Source: Pseudobutyrivibrio sp. MD2005 (GTDB lineage: Bacteria > Bacillota > Clostridia > Lachnospirales > Lachnospiraceae). Taken from it: a stretch of DNA of 64,000 nt. A program made the position numbers and the translations under genes. Where the stretch lies: contig NZ_JHXE01000001.1 of the NCBI RefSeq assembly GCF_000621865.1, positions 1 to 64,000 on the forward strand. The letters are read 5' to 3'. Under the pieces are notes generated by a model. It did not search any database. It was not told the origin of the DNA and saw nothing but the letters and a program-made list of their open reading frames with translations. This document shows positions 27,912 to 37,514 of this stretch, piece after piece (the first letter of the stretch is position 1; the number at the start of each line of letters is the position of its first letter).

Positions 27912-27956
27912 TAACAAAAGACCCACGTGCAACCCTAAAGGGCTACACGTGAGTCT
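27912..27956 (-). terminator. riboswitch-controlled terminator upstream of mntP
   Basis: On the minus strand AGACTCACGTGTAGCCC pairs with GGGTTGCACGTGGGTCT across a TTTA loop, followed by TTTGTT. The 5' arm of this terminator contains the CTCACG that would otherwise close the riboswitch P1 helix, so the two structures exclude each other. Confidence 0.85.
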
Positions 27957-28036
27957 CACTATTTAATGTTTGCCAGGTTAAAAACCGAGTCTGTTGACAA
28001 ACAACACAATCAATATGCGCTAGCTACTCCCTCACG
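27948..28036 (-). promoter_or_regulatory. yybP-ykoY (Mn2+) riboswitch aptamer
   Basis: On the minus strand the hallmark GGGAGTAGC follows the P1 strand CGTGAG (plus 28031-28036). A second conserved element, ACCTGGC, lies further along, and the P1 closing strand CTCACG is at plus 27948-27953. It sits in the leader of the Mn2+ exporter gene mntP, the classical target. Ligand binding should stabilise P1 and stop terminator formation, so Mn2+ would switch transcription on. Confidence 0.88.
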
Positions 28037-28047
28037 AAGATGTATAC

Positions 28048-28077
28048 AATATACTAAAAAAATAAGGGAATTGTCAA
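28048..28077 (-). promoter_or_regulatory. promoter of the mntP riboswitch transcript
   Basis: On the minus strand there is a -35 TTGACA (plus 28072-28077), an 18-base spacer and a -10 TATATT (plus 28048-28053), about 12 bases before the P1 helix of the riboswitch. Confidence 0.78.
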
Positions 28078-28083
28078 CTGTAG

Positions 28084-28659
28084 TTATCCACACATACTGT
28101 TTTTCTCATGTCTTTTATACACGTTATTAACAATAAAATAACTGATTATTCCGCAGCAAATTCCTACTAGACTACCTACAATTACATCAGTTGGCCAATG
28201 AACGAATATATATAATCGACTAATTGCAATTAAAGCCGCAAGCACAATAGCTGGAATTCCAAGTTTTTTATTTCTCATTAAAATAGCCGTTGCTACTGCA
28301 AAACTCGCATTTGAATGACCTGATGGAAATGAATAATCATGAGGTATTTTTACTAGTAATTGAACCTCTGGCTCAAGCCAACATGGTCTACATCTCATTA
28401 TCCATGGTTTTAATATTACATTACAAATAATTGCTGCCATAATCAATGAGACAGCAGCATGTACTCCAATTTTTCTATAATGGGGCAATAAGAGGAGTAG
28501 GAGAGTAGCGACTATCCAAAACCATCCGCCGTTTGCTAACATTGTAATCTTTGGAACAATCCAATCTAAAACTGTATTATGAATACTTTGAAACCAATGT
28601 AATAAATCTAACTCCCATTGAGAATAGAATATATTGGAATTTTCAATTATAGCTTCCAT
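28084..28659 (-). CDS. PAP2 superfamily membrane phosphatase
   Basis: 191 residues from the ATG at 28659, preceded by GGAGG at 6 bases; the frame is open 10 codons further but has no ribosome site. It has about five membrane helices. All three PAP2 motifs are intact: KPWIMRCRP (K-x6-RP), PSGHSNASF (PSGH) and SRLYIFVHWPTD (SR-x5-H-x3-D). Likely substrates are undecaprenyl pyrophosphate or phosphatidic acid/PGP at the outer face of the membrane. It ends 7 bases before the -35 of the mntP promoter. Confidence 0.9.
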   Translation of the reverse strand: MEAIIENSNIFYSQWELDLLHWFQSIHNTVLDWIVPKITMLANGGWFWIVATLLLLLLPHYRKIGVHAAVSLIMAAIICNVILKPWIMRCRPCWLEPEVQLLVKIPHDYSFPSGHSNASFAVATAILMRNKKLGIPAIVLAALIAISRLYIFVHWPTDVIVGSLVGICCGIISYFIVNNVYKRHEKNSMCG

Positions 28660-28678
28660 AAAATCCTCCATAACCAAT

Positions 28679-28711
28679 AAAAGTGCCAAAGCTAAGCCTT
28701 GGCACTTTTTA
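28679..28711 (-). terminator. intrinsic terminator after tyrS
   Basis: The stem AAAAGTGCCAA / TTGGCACTTTT has a loop of about nine bases and is followed on the minus strand by ATTGG. On the plus strand it has a longer U-run, so it may work in both directions. It lies between tyrS and the PAP2 gene. Confidence 0.78.
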
Positions 28712-28726
28712 TTATATCATTTTATC

Positions 28727-29947
28727 TTAAGCTTCAATCTTGCAAAATGACTTTTTGCCTTTCTTAAGAAGGAATTCATCTACAAATGTTGATTTTTCGT
28801 ATGATGTAAATGGATCAGCAACCTTTTCTCCATTGACAGATACGCCACCCTGCTGTACAGCACGGCGAGCCTCAGCACGGCTAGCTGTAAGTCCAGATGA
28901 AACAAGAATCTGAAGAATATCTACTTTTCCATCACGGAAATCTTCGTCAGCAAGCTTGTGACATGGAATATTCTCTGAATTAGCACCACCTGCAAAAAGT
29001 GCCTTTGATGCCTCACGTGCTTTATCAGCTTCTTCTGTACCATGTACCATCTGTGTAAGCTCATAAGCTAAAATATCCTTTGCTTCATTGAGCTTTGCAC
29101 CTTCCCAACTATCCATTTCACGAATCTGCTCCATTGGAAGGAATGTAAGCATACGAATACATTTGAGAACGTCTGCATCACCAACATTTCTCCAATACTG
29201 ATAGAACTCGAATGGTGTAGTCTTGTTTGGATCAAGCCATACTGCATTACCAGCTGTCTTACCCATTTTCTTACCCTGTGAATCTGTGAGAAGAGTAATA
29301 GTCATAGCATGGGCATCCTTACCAAGCTTACGTCTGATAAGCTCTGTACCACCAAGCATGTTAGACCACTGATCATCGCCACCAAATTCAAGGTTACAAT
29401 TATACTTTTGGAACATGTAGTAGAAGTCATAAGACTGCATAATCATGTAGTTAAACTCAAGGAATGAAAGACCCTTTTCCATACGCTGCTTGTAGCACTC
29501 AGCACGAAGCATGTTGTTAACTGAGAAGCAAGCACCAACCTCTCGAAGAAGATCTACATAGTTAAGGTTAAGAAGCCAATCAGCATTGTTAACCATAAGA
29601 GCTTTATCATCAGAAAAATCAATGAAACGCTCCATCTGACGCTTGAAACATTCTGCATTGTGATCAATATCCTCACGTGTGAGCATCTTTCTCATGTCTG
29701 TACGACCTGAAGGATCACCAATCATTGTTGTACCGCCACCGATAAGAGCGATAGGTTTATTTCCAGCCATCTGTAATCTCTTCATAAGTGTGAGAGCCAT
29801 AAAGTGACCAGCAGTAAGGCTATCTGCAGTACAATCAAAGCCGATATAGAAAGTTGCCTTGCCCTCATTAATTAATTTTTTAATTTCTTCCTCATTTGTT
29901 ACCTGAGCAATGAGGCCACGTTCTACTAACTCGTCATAAATTGTCAT
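28727..29947 (-). CDS. tyrS: tyrosyl-tRNA synthetase
   Basis: 406 residues from the ATG at 29947, which has AAGGAG 8 bases upstream. A GTG seven codons earlier is open, but the ribosome site lies inside that stretch. It is a class I synthetase with YIGFDCTADSLTAGHF (HIGH-region variant) and KMGKT (KMSKS variant). A C-terminal S4 RNA-binding domain covers about 340-400 (SSGLTASRAEARRAVQQGGVSVNGEKV). No T-box leader is visible: the upstream region is the terminator of the tRNA operon. Confidence 0.96.
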   Translation of the reverse strand: MTIYDELVERGLIAQVTNEEEIKKLINEGKATFYIGFDCTADSLTAGHFMALTLMKRLQMAGNKPIALIGGGTTMIGDPSGRTDMRKMLTREDIDHNAECFKRQMERFIDFSDDKALMVNNADWLLNLNYVDLLREVGACFSVNNMLRAECYKQRMEKGLSFLEFNYMIMQSYDFYYMFQKYNCNLEFGGDDQWSNMLGGTELIRRKLGKDAHAMTITLLTDSQGKKMGKTAGNAVWLDPNKTTPFEFYQYWRNVGDADVLKCIRMLTFLPMEQIREMDSWEGAKLNEAKDILAYELTQMVHGTEEADKAREASKALFAGGANSENIPCHKLADEDFRDGKVDILQILVSSGLTASRAEARRAVQQGGVSVNGEKVADPFTSYEKSTFVDEFLLKKGKKSFCKIEA

Positions 29948-29994
29948 TGCAAAATTCTCCTTTCTCACATTTTTGAACAGTAATATTTTTTTAT

Positions 29995-30036
29995 AAACAA
30001 AAATCCCTCGCCCCCATTACTAGGGTCGAGGGATTA
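29995..30036 (-). terminator. intrinsic terminator of the tRNA-Ser/tRNA-Cys operon
   Basis: On the minus strand AATCCCTCGACCC pairs with GGGGGCGAGGGATT across a seven-base loop and is followed by TTTGTTT. It begins 5 bases after tRNA-Cys. Confidence 0.9.
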
Positions 30037-30041
30037 AAAAG

Positions 30042-30112
30042 AGGTGCCAACCAGATTTGAACTGGTGATAGAGGTGTTGCAGACCTTTGCCTTACCACTT
30101 GGCTATGGCACC
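30042..30112 (-). tRNA. tRNA-Cys (anticodon GCA)
   Basis: The cloverleaf reads GGTGCCA acceptor, GCC/GGC D-stem, anticodon loop CTGCAAC, T-arm with TTCAAAT, and discriminator U73 as expected for Cys. The 3' CCA is not encoded. The first base pair of the anticodon stem is A27-C43, a mismatch where G-C is usual. It lies 16 bases downstream of tRNA-Ser. Confidence 0.95.
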
Positions 30113-30128
30113 ATATATAAAAGTAAAA

Positions 30129-30216
30129 CGGAGAAGGAGGGATTTGAACCCTCGCGCCGGTTGCCCGACCTACACCCTTAGCAGGGGCGCCTCTTCGGCC
30201 TCTTGAGTACTTCTCC
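30129..30216 (-). tRNA. tRNA-Ser (anticodon GCU)
   Basis: Acceptor GGAGAAG/CTTCTCC with discriminator G, anticodon loop CTGCTAA (GCU), a long variable arm typical of serine tRNA (within 30150-30172), and T-loop TTCAAAT. It is 88 bases long. CCA is not encoded. It is the first gene of the two-tRNA transcript. Confidence 0.96.
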
Positions 30217-30255
30217 AAGTTGTAGGTATTACTTCTTTTGTTCGACGCAAGTGTT

Positions 30256-30284
30256 ATTCTACTAGAGAAGAACCATAAAGTCAA
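30256..30284 (-). promoter_or_regulatory. promoter of the tRNA-Ser/tRNA-Cys operon
   Basis: On the minus strand there is a -35 TTGACT (plus 30279-30284), a 17-base spacer and a -10 TAGAAT (plus 30256-30261). The -35 directly abuts the gyrA terminator. Confidence 0.82.
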
Positions 30285-30285
30285 T

Positions 30286-30324
30286 AAAAAAATGGGGAAA
30301 ATTTAATATTTCCCCATTTTTTTT
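30286..30324 (-). terminator. intrinsic terminator after gyrA
   Basis: The stem AAAAAATGGGGAAA / TTTTCCCCATTTTTTT has a short AT loop and a U-run on the minus strand. It lies 13 bases after the gyrA stop codon. Confidence 0.9.
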
Positions 30325-30337
30325 ACAGTAGTTATTT

Positions 30338-32851
30338 TTACTCTGTTTCTTCTCCATTTTCGGCTAAGATTGTGTCACTTTTTCTTACTTTTGCAATACT
30401 AATTAGCTTAGTATTCTCTTTTAAATCTATAAGTTTTACACCTGATGTAATTCTGCTAAGGAGAGCAGTTCCTGCTACTTCAATACGAATAATTGTACCA
30501 GCAGTATTTATAAGCATTACCTCATCATCCTGCTCGACTGCTTTAGCACCAATAAGATTTCCAGTTTTTTCTGTAATCTTATAGCACTTAACACCCTTTC
30601 CACCTCTGTGGATTGTGTTAAATTCACTCATTAATGTGCACTTTCCAAGACCATTTTCAGAAACTGTCATTAATGACTCACCCTGAGAAATTAGCTGCAT
30701 ACCAATAATCATATCATCAGCGGCAAGATTCATACCGATTACACCCATAGTTGCACGACCGGTTGCACGTACTTCAGTCTCACTGAATCTGATGGCCTGT
30801 CCATACTTAGTAACCATGATTACATCTTCGTCACCATCTGTAAGCTTAACTTCAATAAGCATATCATCATCACGAAGAGTAATAGCTGTAAGTCCATTCT
30901 TTCTGATGTTATCGTACTCAGTAATCTTTGTTTTCTTAACAAATCCATCTGCAGTTGCCATGAAGAGATATTTGTCCTCATGATAATCTTCGATAGGAAT
31001 CATAGCTGTAACTTTTTCGTCTGGCTGCAACTGTAAAATATTTACAATAGCTATACCTCGACTTGTACGACTACTTTCTGGAATTTCGTATGCCTTAATT
31101 CTGTATACTCGTCCCTTGTTAGTGAAGAAGAGTAGGTAATCATGAGAAGACATCATTAGCATTTCTACAACATAATCTTCATCTATTGTATCCATGCCCT
31201 TGATTCCTTTACCACCACGGTGTTGAGCTTTGAAATTATCCTCATTCATACGTTTGATATATCCAAGCTTTGTAAATGTCACTACTGTGTTTGTAACAGG
31301 AATCATATCTTCCATGCTTATATCATATTCATCATATCCAATAGATGTACGTCTATCATCGCCATATTTATCAGCGATTTCTGTAATTTCTGTTTTGATT
31401 ACAGAAAGAAGTACCTTTTCGTCTGAAAGAATTGCTTTCAATTTTCCAATAAGCACCTGTAATTCATTGTATTCCTGCTGAATTTTATCGCGCTCCAAAC
31501 CTGTAAGAGCACGAAGACGCATATCAACAATAGCCTGAGCCTGAGCATCTGATAAACCAAAACGCTCCATTAAAGTGGCTTTTGCTGTATTTACATCAGC
31601 AGAACTTCTGATAATCTGAATAACCTCATCGATATTATCAAGAGCGATGAGTAAGCCCTCTAAAATATGAGCGCGTTCTTCAGCTTTGTTAAGTTCGTAT
31701 TTTGTACGACGAGTTACAACATCTTTCTGATGATTTAAGTAGTGAGTAAGCATCTCCTTAAGGTTGAGAATCTTTGGCTGATTATCAACTAAGGCAAGCA
31801 TAATTACACCAAAAGTATCCTGAAGTTGAGTATGCTTGTAAAGCTGATTTAGAATGATGTTAGGATTAACATCACGTCTAAGCTCGATACAAATTCTCAT
31901 ACCTTCTCTAGATGATTCATCACGAAGATCTGTAATTCCATCGATTTTTTTATCTTTATGAAGCTCTGCAATCTTTTCTATTAATCGAGCTTTATTAACA
32001 TTATATGGAATTTCGGTAACAACAATTCTGTTTTTACCATTGTCCATAGGCTCAATTTCTGAAACAGCACGAACTCTAATTTTAGCCTTACCTGTACGGT
32101 ATGCCTCTTCGATTCCGGCTTTTCCTAGAATTACGCCACCTGTAGGAAAATCAGGACCTTTTACAATCTCAAGTATTTCATCGATTTCAGTATCTCTGTT
32201 TTCCTCAATTTGATTATCAATAATCTTATTAACAGCACCAATAATTTCACGAAGATTATGTGGTGGGATATTAGTAGCCATACCTACAGCAATACCAGTG
32301 GTACCATTTACAAGCAGGTTAGGATAACGAGCTGGAAGAACAGTAGGTTCTTTTTCAGTCTCGTCAAAGTTAGGCATGAAGTCAACGCCATCCATGTCGA
32401 TATCTTTACCAAGTGTGAATTTATCATCCTTGTAATTGATACCGAACATTGTCATGGATATCTTAGAAAGACGTGCTTCTGTGTATCGCATGGCAGCGGC
32501 GCCATCGCCATCCACAGAACCAAAGTTACCATGTCCATCAACTAGTGGATAACGTGTGTTCCATTCCTGCGCCATGTTGACAAGTGCTCCATAAATAGAG
32601 CTATCACCATGTGGATGATATTTACCCATTGTATCACCAACAATACGAGCACATTTTCTGTGTGGCTTGTCAGGACCATTATTAAGTTCGATCATAGAGA
32701 AAAGAACTCTACGCTGAACAGGTTTGAGACCATCTCTTACATCTGGAAGAGCACGTGAGGCAATTACACTCATGGCATAATCGATATAAGAGTTTTCCAT
32801 TGTTGCTTTCAGGTCAACATCATGAATGTTATCAAATATTTTGTCGTCCAT
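30338..32851 (-). CDS. gyrA: DNA gyrase subunit A
   Basis: 837 residues. It cuts and rejoins DNA in the A2B2 gyrase. The catalytic tyrosine is Y123 in RYTEARL. The quinolone-determining region reads [20 protein letters not shown], with Ser84 but Gly88 where E. coli has Asp87 and S. aureus Glu88. The C-terminal beta-pinwheel domain includes the gyrase-box-like [11 protein letters not shown]. An AAGGA site precedes the ATG. It is 51 bases downstream of gyrB in the origin cluster, and a small GGGC/GCCC hairpin lies in that gap. Confidence 0.98.
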   Translation of the reverse strand: MDDKIFDNIHDVDLKATMENSYIDYAMSVIASRALPDVRDGLKPVQRRVLFSMIELNNGPDKPHRKCARIVGDTMGKYHPHGDSSIYGALVNMAQEWNTRYPLVDGHGNFGSVDGDGAAAMRYTEARLSKISMTMFGINYKDDKFTLGKDIDMDGVDFMPNFDETEKEPTVLPARYPNLLVNGTTGIAVGMATNIPPHNLREIIGAVNKIIDNQIEENRDTEIDEILEIVKGPDFPTGGVILGKAGIEEAYRTGKAKIRVRAVSEIEPMDNGKNRIVVTEIPYNVNKARLIEKIAELHKDKKIDGITDLRDESSREGMRICIELRRDVNPNIILNQLYKHTQLQDTFGVIMLALVDNQPKILNLKEMLTHYLNHQKDVVTRRTKYELNKAEERAHILEGLLIALDNIDEVIQIIRSSADVNTAKATLMERFGLSDAQAQAIVDMRLRALTGLERDKIQQEYNELQVLIGKLKAILSDEKVLLSVIKTEITEIADKYGDDRRTSIGYDEYDISMEDMIPVTNTVVTFTKLGYIKRMNEDNFKAQHRGGKGIKGMDTIDEDYVVEMLMMSSHDYLLFFTNKGRVYRIKAYEIPESSRTSRGIAIVNILQLQPDEKVTAMIPIEDYHEDKYLFMATADGFVKKTKITEYDNIRKNGLTAITLRDDDMLIEVKLTDGDEDVIMVTKYGQAIRFSETEVRATGRATMGVIGMNLAADDMIIGMQLISQGESLMTVSENGLGKCTLMSEFNTIHRGGKGVKCYKITEKTGNLIGAKAVEQDDEVMLINTAGTIIRIEVAGTALLSRITSGVKLIDLKENTKLISIAKVRKSDTILAENGEETE

Positions 32852-32902
32852 ATTTTTCCTTTTTCTTTCTACGGGCTTTGCCCGAAAAATTTTTAAGAAA
32901 TC

Positions 32903-34831
32903 TTATATATCAAGGTTTTGTACATATTTTGCATTTGCTTCGATGAATTCACGTCTAGGCTCTACATTATCACCCATAAGTGTTGAGAATGTAACGTTAA
33001 TCTCTGAAACATCTTCATCATCAATAACAACTCTCTTTAAGATACGCTTTTCAGGATCCATAGTTGTCTCCCAAAGCTGCTCAGCATCCATCTCACCAAG
33101 ACCTTTATATCGCTGAATTTTGTTATTTCCATCACGACCAACCTCAGTAAGAATATTATTTAATTCTTCATCAGAATATGCATACCAAACCTTTTTGTTT
33201 TTTTCTAGCTTATAAAGTGGTGGGGTAGCAAGATATACATATCCCTGTTTAATAAGCTCTGGCATAAATCTATAAAGGAATGTAAGCATGAGAGTAGCAA
33301 TATGAGCTCCATCAACATCGGCATCAGTCATAATGATGATTTTGTGATAACGAAGCTTTGATATATCAAAATTCTCATGTATACCTGTTCCGAATGCAGT
33401 AATCATAGCCTGGATTTCTGCATTACCATAAATTCTATCTTCTCTAGCTTTTTCTACGTTAAGGATTTTTCCACGAAGTGGAAGAATAGCCTGAGTTGCA
33501 CGGCTTCTAGCTGTTTTAGCTGAACCACCAGCGGAATCTCCCTCAACGATAAAGATTTCGCAATTTCTTGGATCTTTGTCTGAACAGTCTGCAAGCTTAC
33601 CAGGTAGTGACATTCCTTCAAGTGGAGTCTTTCTACGGCTTAAATCTCTAGCCTTTCTAGCTGCTTCTCTAGCTCTTTGTGCCTGAAGAGATTTTTCACA
33701 AATAAGCTTTGCGGTAGCAGGATTTTGCTCAAGGAACCATGTCAACTGCTCTGTAACAATTGAATCTACAGCACCTCTAGCTTCTGAATTTCCAAGCTTT
33801 TGCTTTGTTTGTCCTTCAAACTGTGGTTCTTCGATTTTGATTGATATGATTGCAGCCAATCCCTCACGAATATCATCACCCTCAAGCTGAGGATCATTAT
33901 CCTTTAAAATCTTGTTGTCTCTAGCATATTTATTAAATACTTTTGTAAGAGCACCTCTAAAACCAGTAAGATGTGTACCACCTTCAGGTGTAACAATATT
34001 ATTTACATAACTGTAAGCCTGATCCTGATATCCATCATTATGCTGCATTGCAACTTCGACATAGATATTATCTCTTGTACCTTCACAGTAAATAACATCT
34101 TCATAAAGTGGCTTATTTCCACGATTGATGTATTGAACAAATTCTTTAATTCCACCCTCGTAGTGGAAGCTTTCTTCCTTCACTTCTTCATTTCTTGTAT
34201 CTGAAAGAGTGATACGAAGACCTTTTGTAAGAAATGCAGTCTCACGAAGTCTTACTTTTAGTGTCTTATAATCAAATATTGTTGTTTCAAAAATTGTATC
34301 ATCAGGAAGGAATGTTACTTTTGTTCCAGTTTCTTTTGGATTGCATGTTCCAATTTCTTTAAGAGGATACATTGTTTTTCCACGCTCATATCTCTGCTTA
34401 AAGATTTTTCCTTCACGTTTAATTTCAACTTCTACCCAATTTGAGAGGGCATTAACAACAGAAGCACCTACACCATGAAGACCACCAGATACCTTGTATC
34501 CGCCACCACCAAATTTTCCACCAGCGTGTAACACGGTAAATACAACTTCAACAGCTGGAATACCAGCTTTATGATTGATACCTGTTGGAATACCACGTCC
34601 ATCATCGATTACTGTAATTGAATTATCAGGATTAATTGTAACTTGAATATGCTTACAAAATCCTGCCAATGCTTCATCTACAGCATTATCAACTATCTCA
34701 TAAACTAAATGATGAAGACCTCTTTCAGATGTAGAACCAATATACATACCAGGTCTTTTTCTAACTGCTTCTAGTCCTTCTAGAATCTGTATTTGGTCTG
34801 CACCGTATTCCTGATTAATTTCTGCTGCCAT
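32903..34831 (-). CDS. gyrB: DNA gyrase subunit B
   Basis: 642 residues; ATPase subunit of gyrase. The GHKL ATPase domain has [10 protein letters not shown] and DDGRGIPTG with [14 protein letters not shown]. The Toprim domain has [10 protein letters not shown] and DADVDGAHI. The C-terminus ends in the usual [17 protein letters not shown] and [17 protein letters not shown]. This is the normal length for Firmicutes. A CGGAGG site precedes the ATG. Its start overlaps the end of recF by 17 bases, indicating translational coupling. Confidence 0.98.
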   Translation of the reverse strand: MAAEINQEYGADQIQILEGLEAVRKRPGMYIGSTSERGLHHLVYEIVDNAVDEALAGFCKHIQVTINPDNSITVIDDGRGIPTGINHKAGIPAVEVVFTVLHAGGKFGGGGYKVSGGLHGVGASVVNALSNWVEVEIKREGKIFKQRYERGKTMYPLKEIGTCNPKETGTKVTFLPDDTIFETTIFDYKTLKVRLRETAFLTKGLRITLSDTRNEEVKEESFHYEGGIKEFVQYINRGNKPLYEDVIYCEGTRDNIYVEVAMQHNDGYQDQAYSYVNNIVTPEGGTHLTGFRGALTKVFNKYARDNKILKDNDPQLEGDDIREGLAAIISIKIEEPQFEGQTKQKLGNSEARGAVDSIVTEQLTWFLEQNPATAKLICEKSLQAQRAREAARKARDLSRRKTPLEGMSLPGKLADCSDKDPRNCEIFIVEGDSAGGSAKTARSRATQAILPLRGKILNVEKAREDRIYGNAEIQAMITAFGTGIHENFDISKLRYHKIIIMTDADVDGAHIATLMLTFLYRFMPELIKQGYVYLATPPLYKLEKNKKVWYAYSDEELNNILTEVGRDGNNKIQRYKGLGEMDAEQLWETTMDPEKRILKRVVIDDEDVSEINVTFSTLMGDNVEPRREFIEANAKYVQNLDI

Positions 34832-35924
34832 TTAGTTCCTCCGTAATTAATTCTATAGAGCCATCTTTAACCTTGTATACTGTATTAAGCTGAAATCTGT
34901 TTTTTACAAATTCATCTAATCCAGTACACGTAATAATAGTTTGTGTATCAAGTAAATTATCTAATAAATCACTTTGACGATTTTTATCTAACTCAGATAA
35001 AACATCATCTAAAAGTAAAATAGGTTTGTCATTAATCGTATTTTCAACTAGTTTAATTTCAGAAAGCTTTAGAGATAGGGCACAAGTACGTTGTTGTCCC
35101 TGACTTCCAAACTTTCTAATATCTATTCCATCAACTGTTATTTTTATGTCATCTCTATGTGGGCCTACTGATGTTTGACAGAATCTTATATCTTTTTCTT
35201 TATTCTTAACTAATTCGTCTAAGAAAAAGATATCTTCTATATTTGGATCATAACTAACATTTATATCTTCTTTGTTAGATGTGATTTTTGAATGAATATC
35301 TTTAACTATGATATTGATATCATTTATAAATTGCTGACGTCTATTGATTATTTTTTTGCCATAATTAATAAGCTGCTCATCCCAAATTGGTAATGTTTCT
35401 TTCAATTCTGGCTTATAAACCATTTCTTTTAACAAAGCATTTCTTTGATTTAAGGCTTTATTGTAGTTTGTAAGATCTGAAAGATATATTTTATCAATCT
35501 GACATAATTCAGCATCCATAAATTTTCTTCTCTCAGAAGGACCATTTTTTATAATATTCAAATCCTCTGGTGAGAAGAAAATAATATTTATAAGACCAAA
35601 TAAATCTGCAGCCTTTTTTATTGGTACCCTGTTAATAGCAATTCCCTTAGATTTATTTTTTCTAAGATGAATATCTATCTGATAGTCTCTATCATTTTTT
35701 GAAATAATTGTTTTGATATGACTTTCATTTTTATCAAATTTAATTATTTCTTTATCACGACTACCTTTATGCGACTTTGTAGTACCTGAAATATAAGCTG
35801 ATTCTAAGATATTTGTTTTACCCTGAGCATTATCACCGAAAAGGATAGTAGTATGTTCATCAAAATTAATTGATAATGAATCATAGTTTCTAAAGTTTTC
35901 AAGCTCAATGGATTTAATTATCAT
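34815..35924 (-). CDS. recF: DNA replication and repair protein RecF
   Basis: 369 residues; SMC-like ATPase that loads RecA at gaps. Walker A is [12 protein letters not shown], the ABC-type signature region is [17 protein letters not shown], and Walker B is [13 protein letters not shown]. The start [13 protein letters not shown] is typical. The ribosome site is weak, consistent with coupling to the S4 gene it overlaps by 11 bases. It sits in the canonical dnaA-dnaN-S4-recF-gyrB-gyrA order. Confidence 0.97.
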   Translation of the reverse strand: MIIKSIELENFRNYDSLSINFDEHTTILFGDNAQGKTNILESAYISGTTKSHKGSRDKEIIKFDKNESHIKTIISKNDRDYQIDIHLRKNKSKGIAINRVPIKKAADLFGLINIIFFSPEDLNIIKNGPSERRKFMDAELCQIDKIYLSDLTNYNKALNQRNALLKEMVYKPELKETLPIWDEQLINYGKKIINRRQQFINDINIIVKDIHSKITSNKEDINVSYDPNIEDIFFLDELVKNKEKDIRFCQTSVGPHRDDIKITVDGIDIRKFGSQGQQRTCALSLKLSEIKLVENTINDKPILLLDDVLSELDKNRQSDLLDNLLDTQTIITCTGLDEFVKNRFQLNTVYKVKDGSIELITEELNGSRN

Positions 35925-36129
35925 TAGTAACTGTTACGCTTTCTCCATTAAATTCAACAACATCACCAGGATAGATTTTTTTACCACGGCGAGTTTCAAC
36001 TTCACCATTGTATTTAACTAATCCATCCTCTATAACTTCTTTTGCCATTGCACCTGATTCAACTAAGTTAGCTAACTTAAGTAGTTGACCAAGTTTTATA
36101 AATTCATCTCTAATTTGTATTTTTTCCAT
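35914..36129 (-). CDS. yaaA: S4-domain RNA-binding protein YaaA-type
   Basis: 71 residues, nearly all one S4 RNA-binding domain (IKLGQLLKLANLVESGAMAKEVIEDGLVKYNGEVETRRGKKIYPGD, about 12-58). It is the small S4 protein that lies between dnaN and recF in most Firmicutes (B. subtilis YaaA/RlbA). It is thought to act in ribosome biogenesis; the exact target is not clear. Its ATG overlaps the dnaN stop (TAATG), and its 3' end overlaps recF. Confidence 0.92.
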   Translation of the reverse strand: MEKIQIRDEFIKLGQLLKLANLVESGAMAKEVIEDGLVKYNGEVETRRGKKIYPGDVVEFNGESVTVTNDN

Positions 36130-37244
36130 TAGTTTGCTCCTGGATTATTGAAATTAACAGGAAGAACAATATATGTGTATGAACCTGCATCATCTTTGAT
36201 AAAGCATGGGCTCTTTGCATTTAACATATAAAGATTGATTTCTTCATCATCAATTACTTTAAGTGCATCTAATACAAATTTTGGATTGAATCCAATCATT
36301 ATGTCCTTACCTTCTTTTACAATATCAACTGTTCTGTTCATAGAACCCTTAACAGAAGAGAATGATAGTGACATAGAATTATCAACTGCATTAACAATAA
36401 TTGGTTTTTTATCTACTTCGATAATGAATGGAGTAGCACCATTTACGCAATCAAAGAATTTTCTCTTATTAATTTTAATTTTTGTTTCGTAATCTGCAGA
36501 AAGCATTTGTTCTATCTTGAAAAACTCACCTTCAATGATTCTTGAAACAACTGTAGTCTTATCGTATTCGAAAATAATATGATTATCAGTAACATAGATG
36601 CTTACTTCATCATCAATGCCGCCATCGATAATCTTAGTAATTTCGTTTAATGTCTTTTTAGGAACAATTACCTTTACATCATTTGCTGGATTCTTAAGAT
36701 CTACATTTCTAATTGATACTCTATGACCATCAAGAGCTACAACTTTAAGCTTATTATCTTTGATTTCAATTAATTCACCAGTCATAAGCTTATTGTTTTC
36801 ATTATCAGCAACTGAGAAAATTGTCTGTCTAATGATATCTTTAAGAGTAAGCTGAGAAATGATGATTGGCTGATTTCTTTGAATAACAGGAATATAAGAA
36901 AAATCTTCTCCAGATTTTCCTACAATTTTGTATTCAGCATCTTCACATGTAATGTATGTTAAGAAAGAAGCATCTGTACTGATAGTAACTTCGTTATCAG
37001 GAAGCATTCTAACTATATCAGAGAAAGTCTTTGCATCAAGAGCAATGATTCCTCTTTCTTCTATATTTCCATTTATGATTGTTTCAATTCCTATTTCCAT
37101 ATCGTTAGCAGTGAGTTTTATTTCACCAGAAGATGCATCAATAAGAATACATTCAAGTATTGCCATAGTGGTTCTGGTAGGAACTGCTTTCGATACAATA
37201 TTAACTCCTTTGACAAGGTCAGCTTTTTGACAAGTAATTTTCAT
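36129..37244 (-). CDS. dnaN: DNA polymerase III beta subunit (sliding clamp)
   Basis: 371 residues, the normal length. It forms the dimeric ring that tethers the replicase to DNA. It shows the three-fold repeated clamp fold, with the characteristic start MKITCQKADLVKGVNIVSKAVPTRTTMAILECILI and the end FIKDDAGSYTYIVLPV. A GGGAG site precedes the ATG. It is separated from dnaA by a 270-base AT-rich spacer that carries DnaA-box-like sites. Confidence 0.97.
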   Translation of the reverse strand: MKITCQKADLVKGVNIVSKAVPTRTTMAILECILIDASSGEIKLTANDMEIGIETIINGNIEERGIIALDAKTFSDIVRMLPDNEVTISTDASFLTYITCEDAEYKIVGKSGEDFSYIPVIQRNQPIIISQLTLKDIIRQTIFSVADNENNKLMTGELIEIKDNKLKVVALDGHRVSIRNVDLKNPANDVKVIVPKKTLNEITKIIDGGIDDEVSIYVTDNHIIFEYDKTTVVSRIIEGEFFKIEQMLSADYETKIKINKRKFFDCVNGATPFIIEVDKKPIIVNAVDNSMSLSFSSVKGSMNRTVDIVKEGKDIMIGFNPKFVLDALKVIDDEEINLYMLNAKSPCFIKDDAGSYTYIVLPVNFNNPGAN

Positions 37245-37514
37245 TTGATTCGCTCCCTTTCTTAAACATAAAAAATATAATTTATATTCTAAGTACTATT
37301 CTTATAGGTTGTTGATTTGTATATAACTGTGAAACGCCTTTATTTATACGTAAAACATAAAAAGTTAAATCAAAAAAATATGTGAATTAATTATTGATAA
37401 ACTATGGATAATTTGTGAATAAAAAATGATAATTTTTTGAATTAATTAATTGTCTACATTCTATAAACATGAAACTAACAAGTTATTATCATACTTATCA
37501 ACAAGTTTTACACA
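37245..37514. other. AT-rich dnaA-dnaN spacer, probable second part of oriC
   Basis: There is no ORF. DnaA-box-like sequences are TTATCAACA (37495-37503), TTTTACACA (37505-37513), TGTGAATAA (37414-37422, reverse) and TATGGATAA (37403-37411, reverse). The sequence between them is almost pure A/T. In B. subtilis the matching spacer (incC side) holds the unwinding element, so the same is inferred here. No clear dnaN promoter could be fixed. Confidence 0.6.

Noticed and set aside
23870-29990. T-box leaders for metG or tyrS
   Set aside because: metG starts 9 bases after the previous gene and tyrS starts just after a tRNA terminator; no T-box sequence found.
29991-30284. 97-codon minus-strand ORF across the tRNA operon
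   Set aside because: It runs through two tRNA genes and a terminator.
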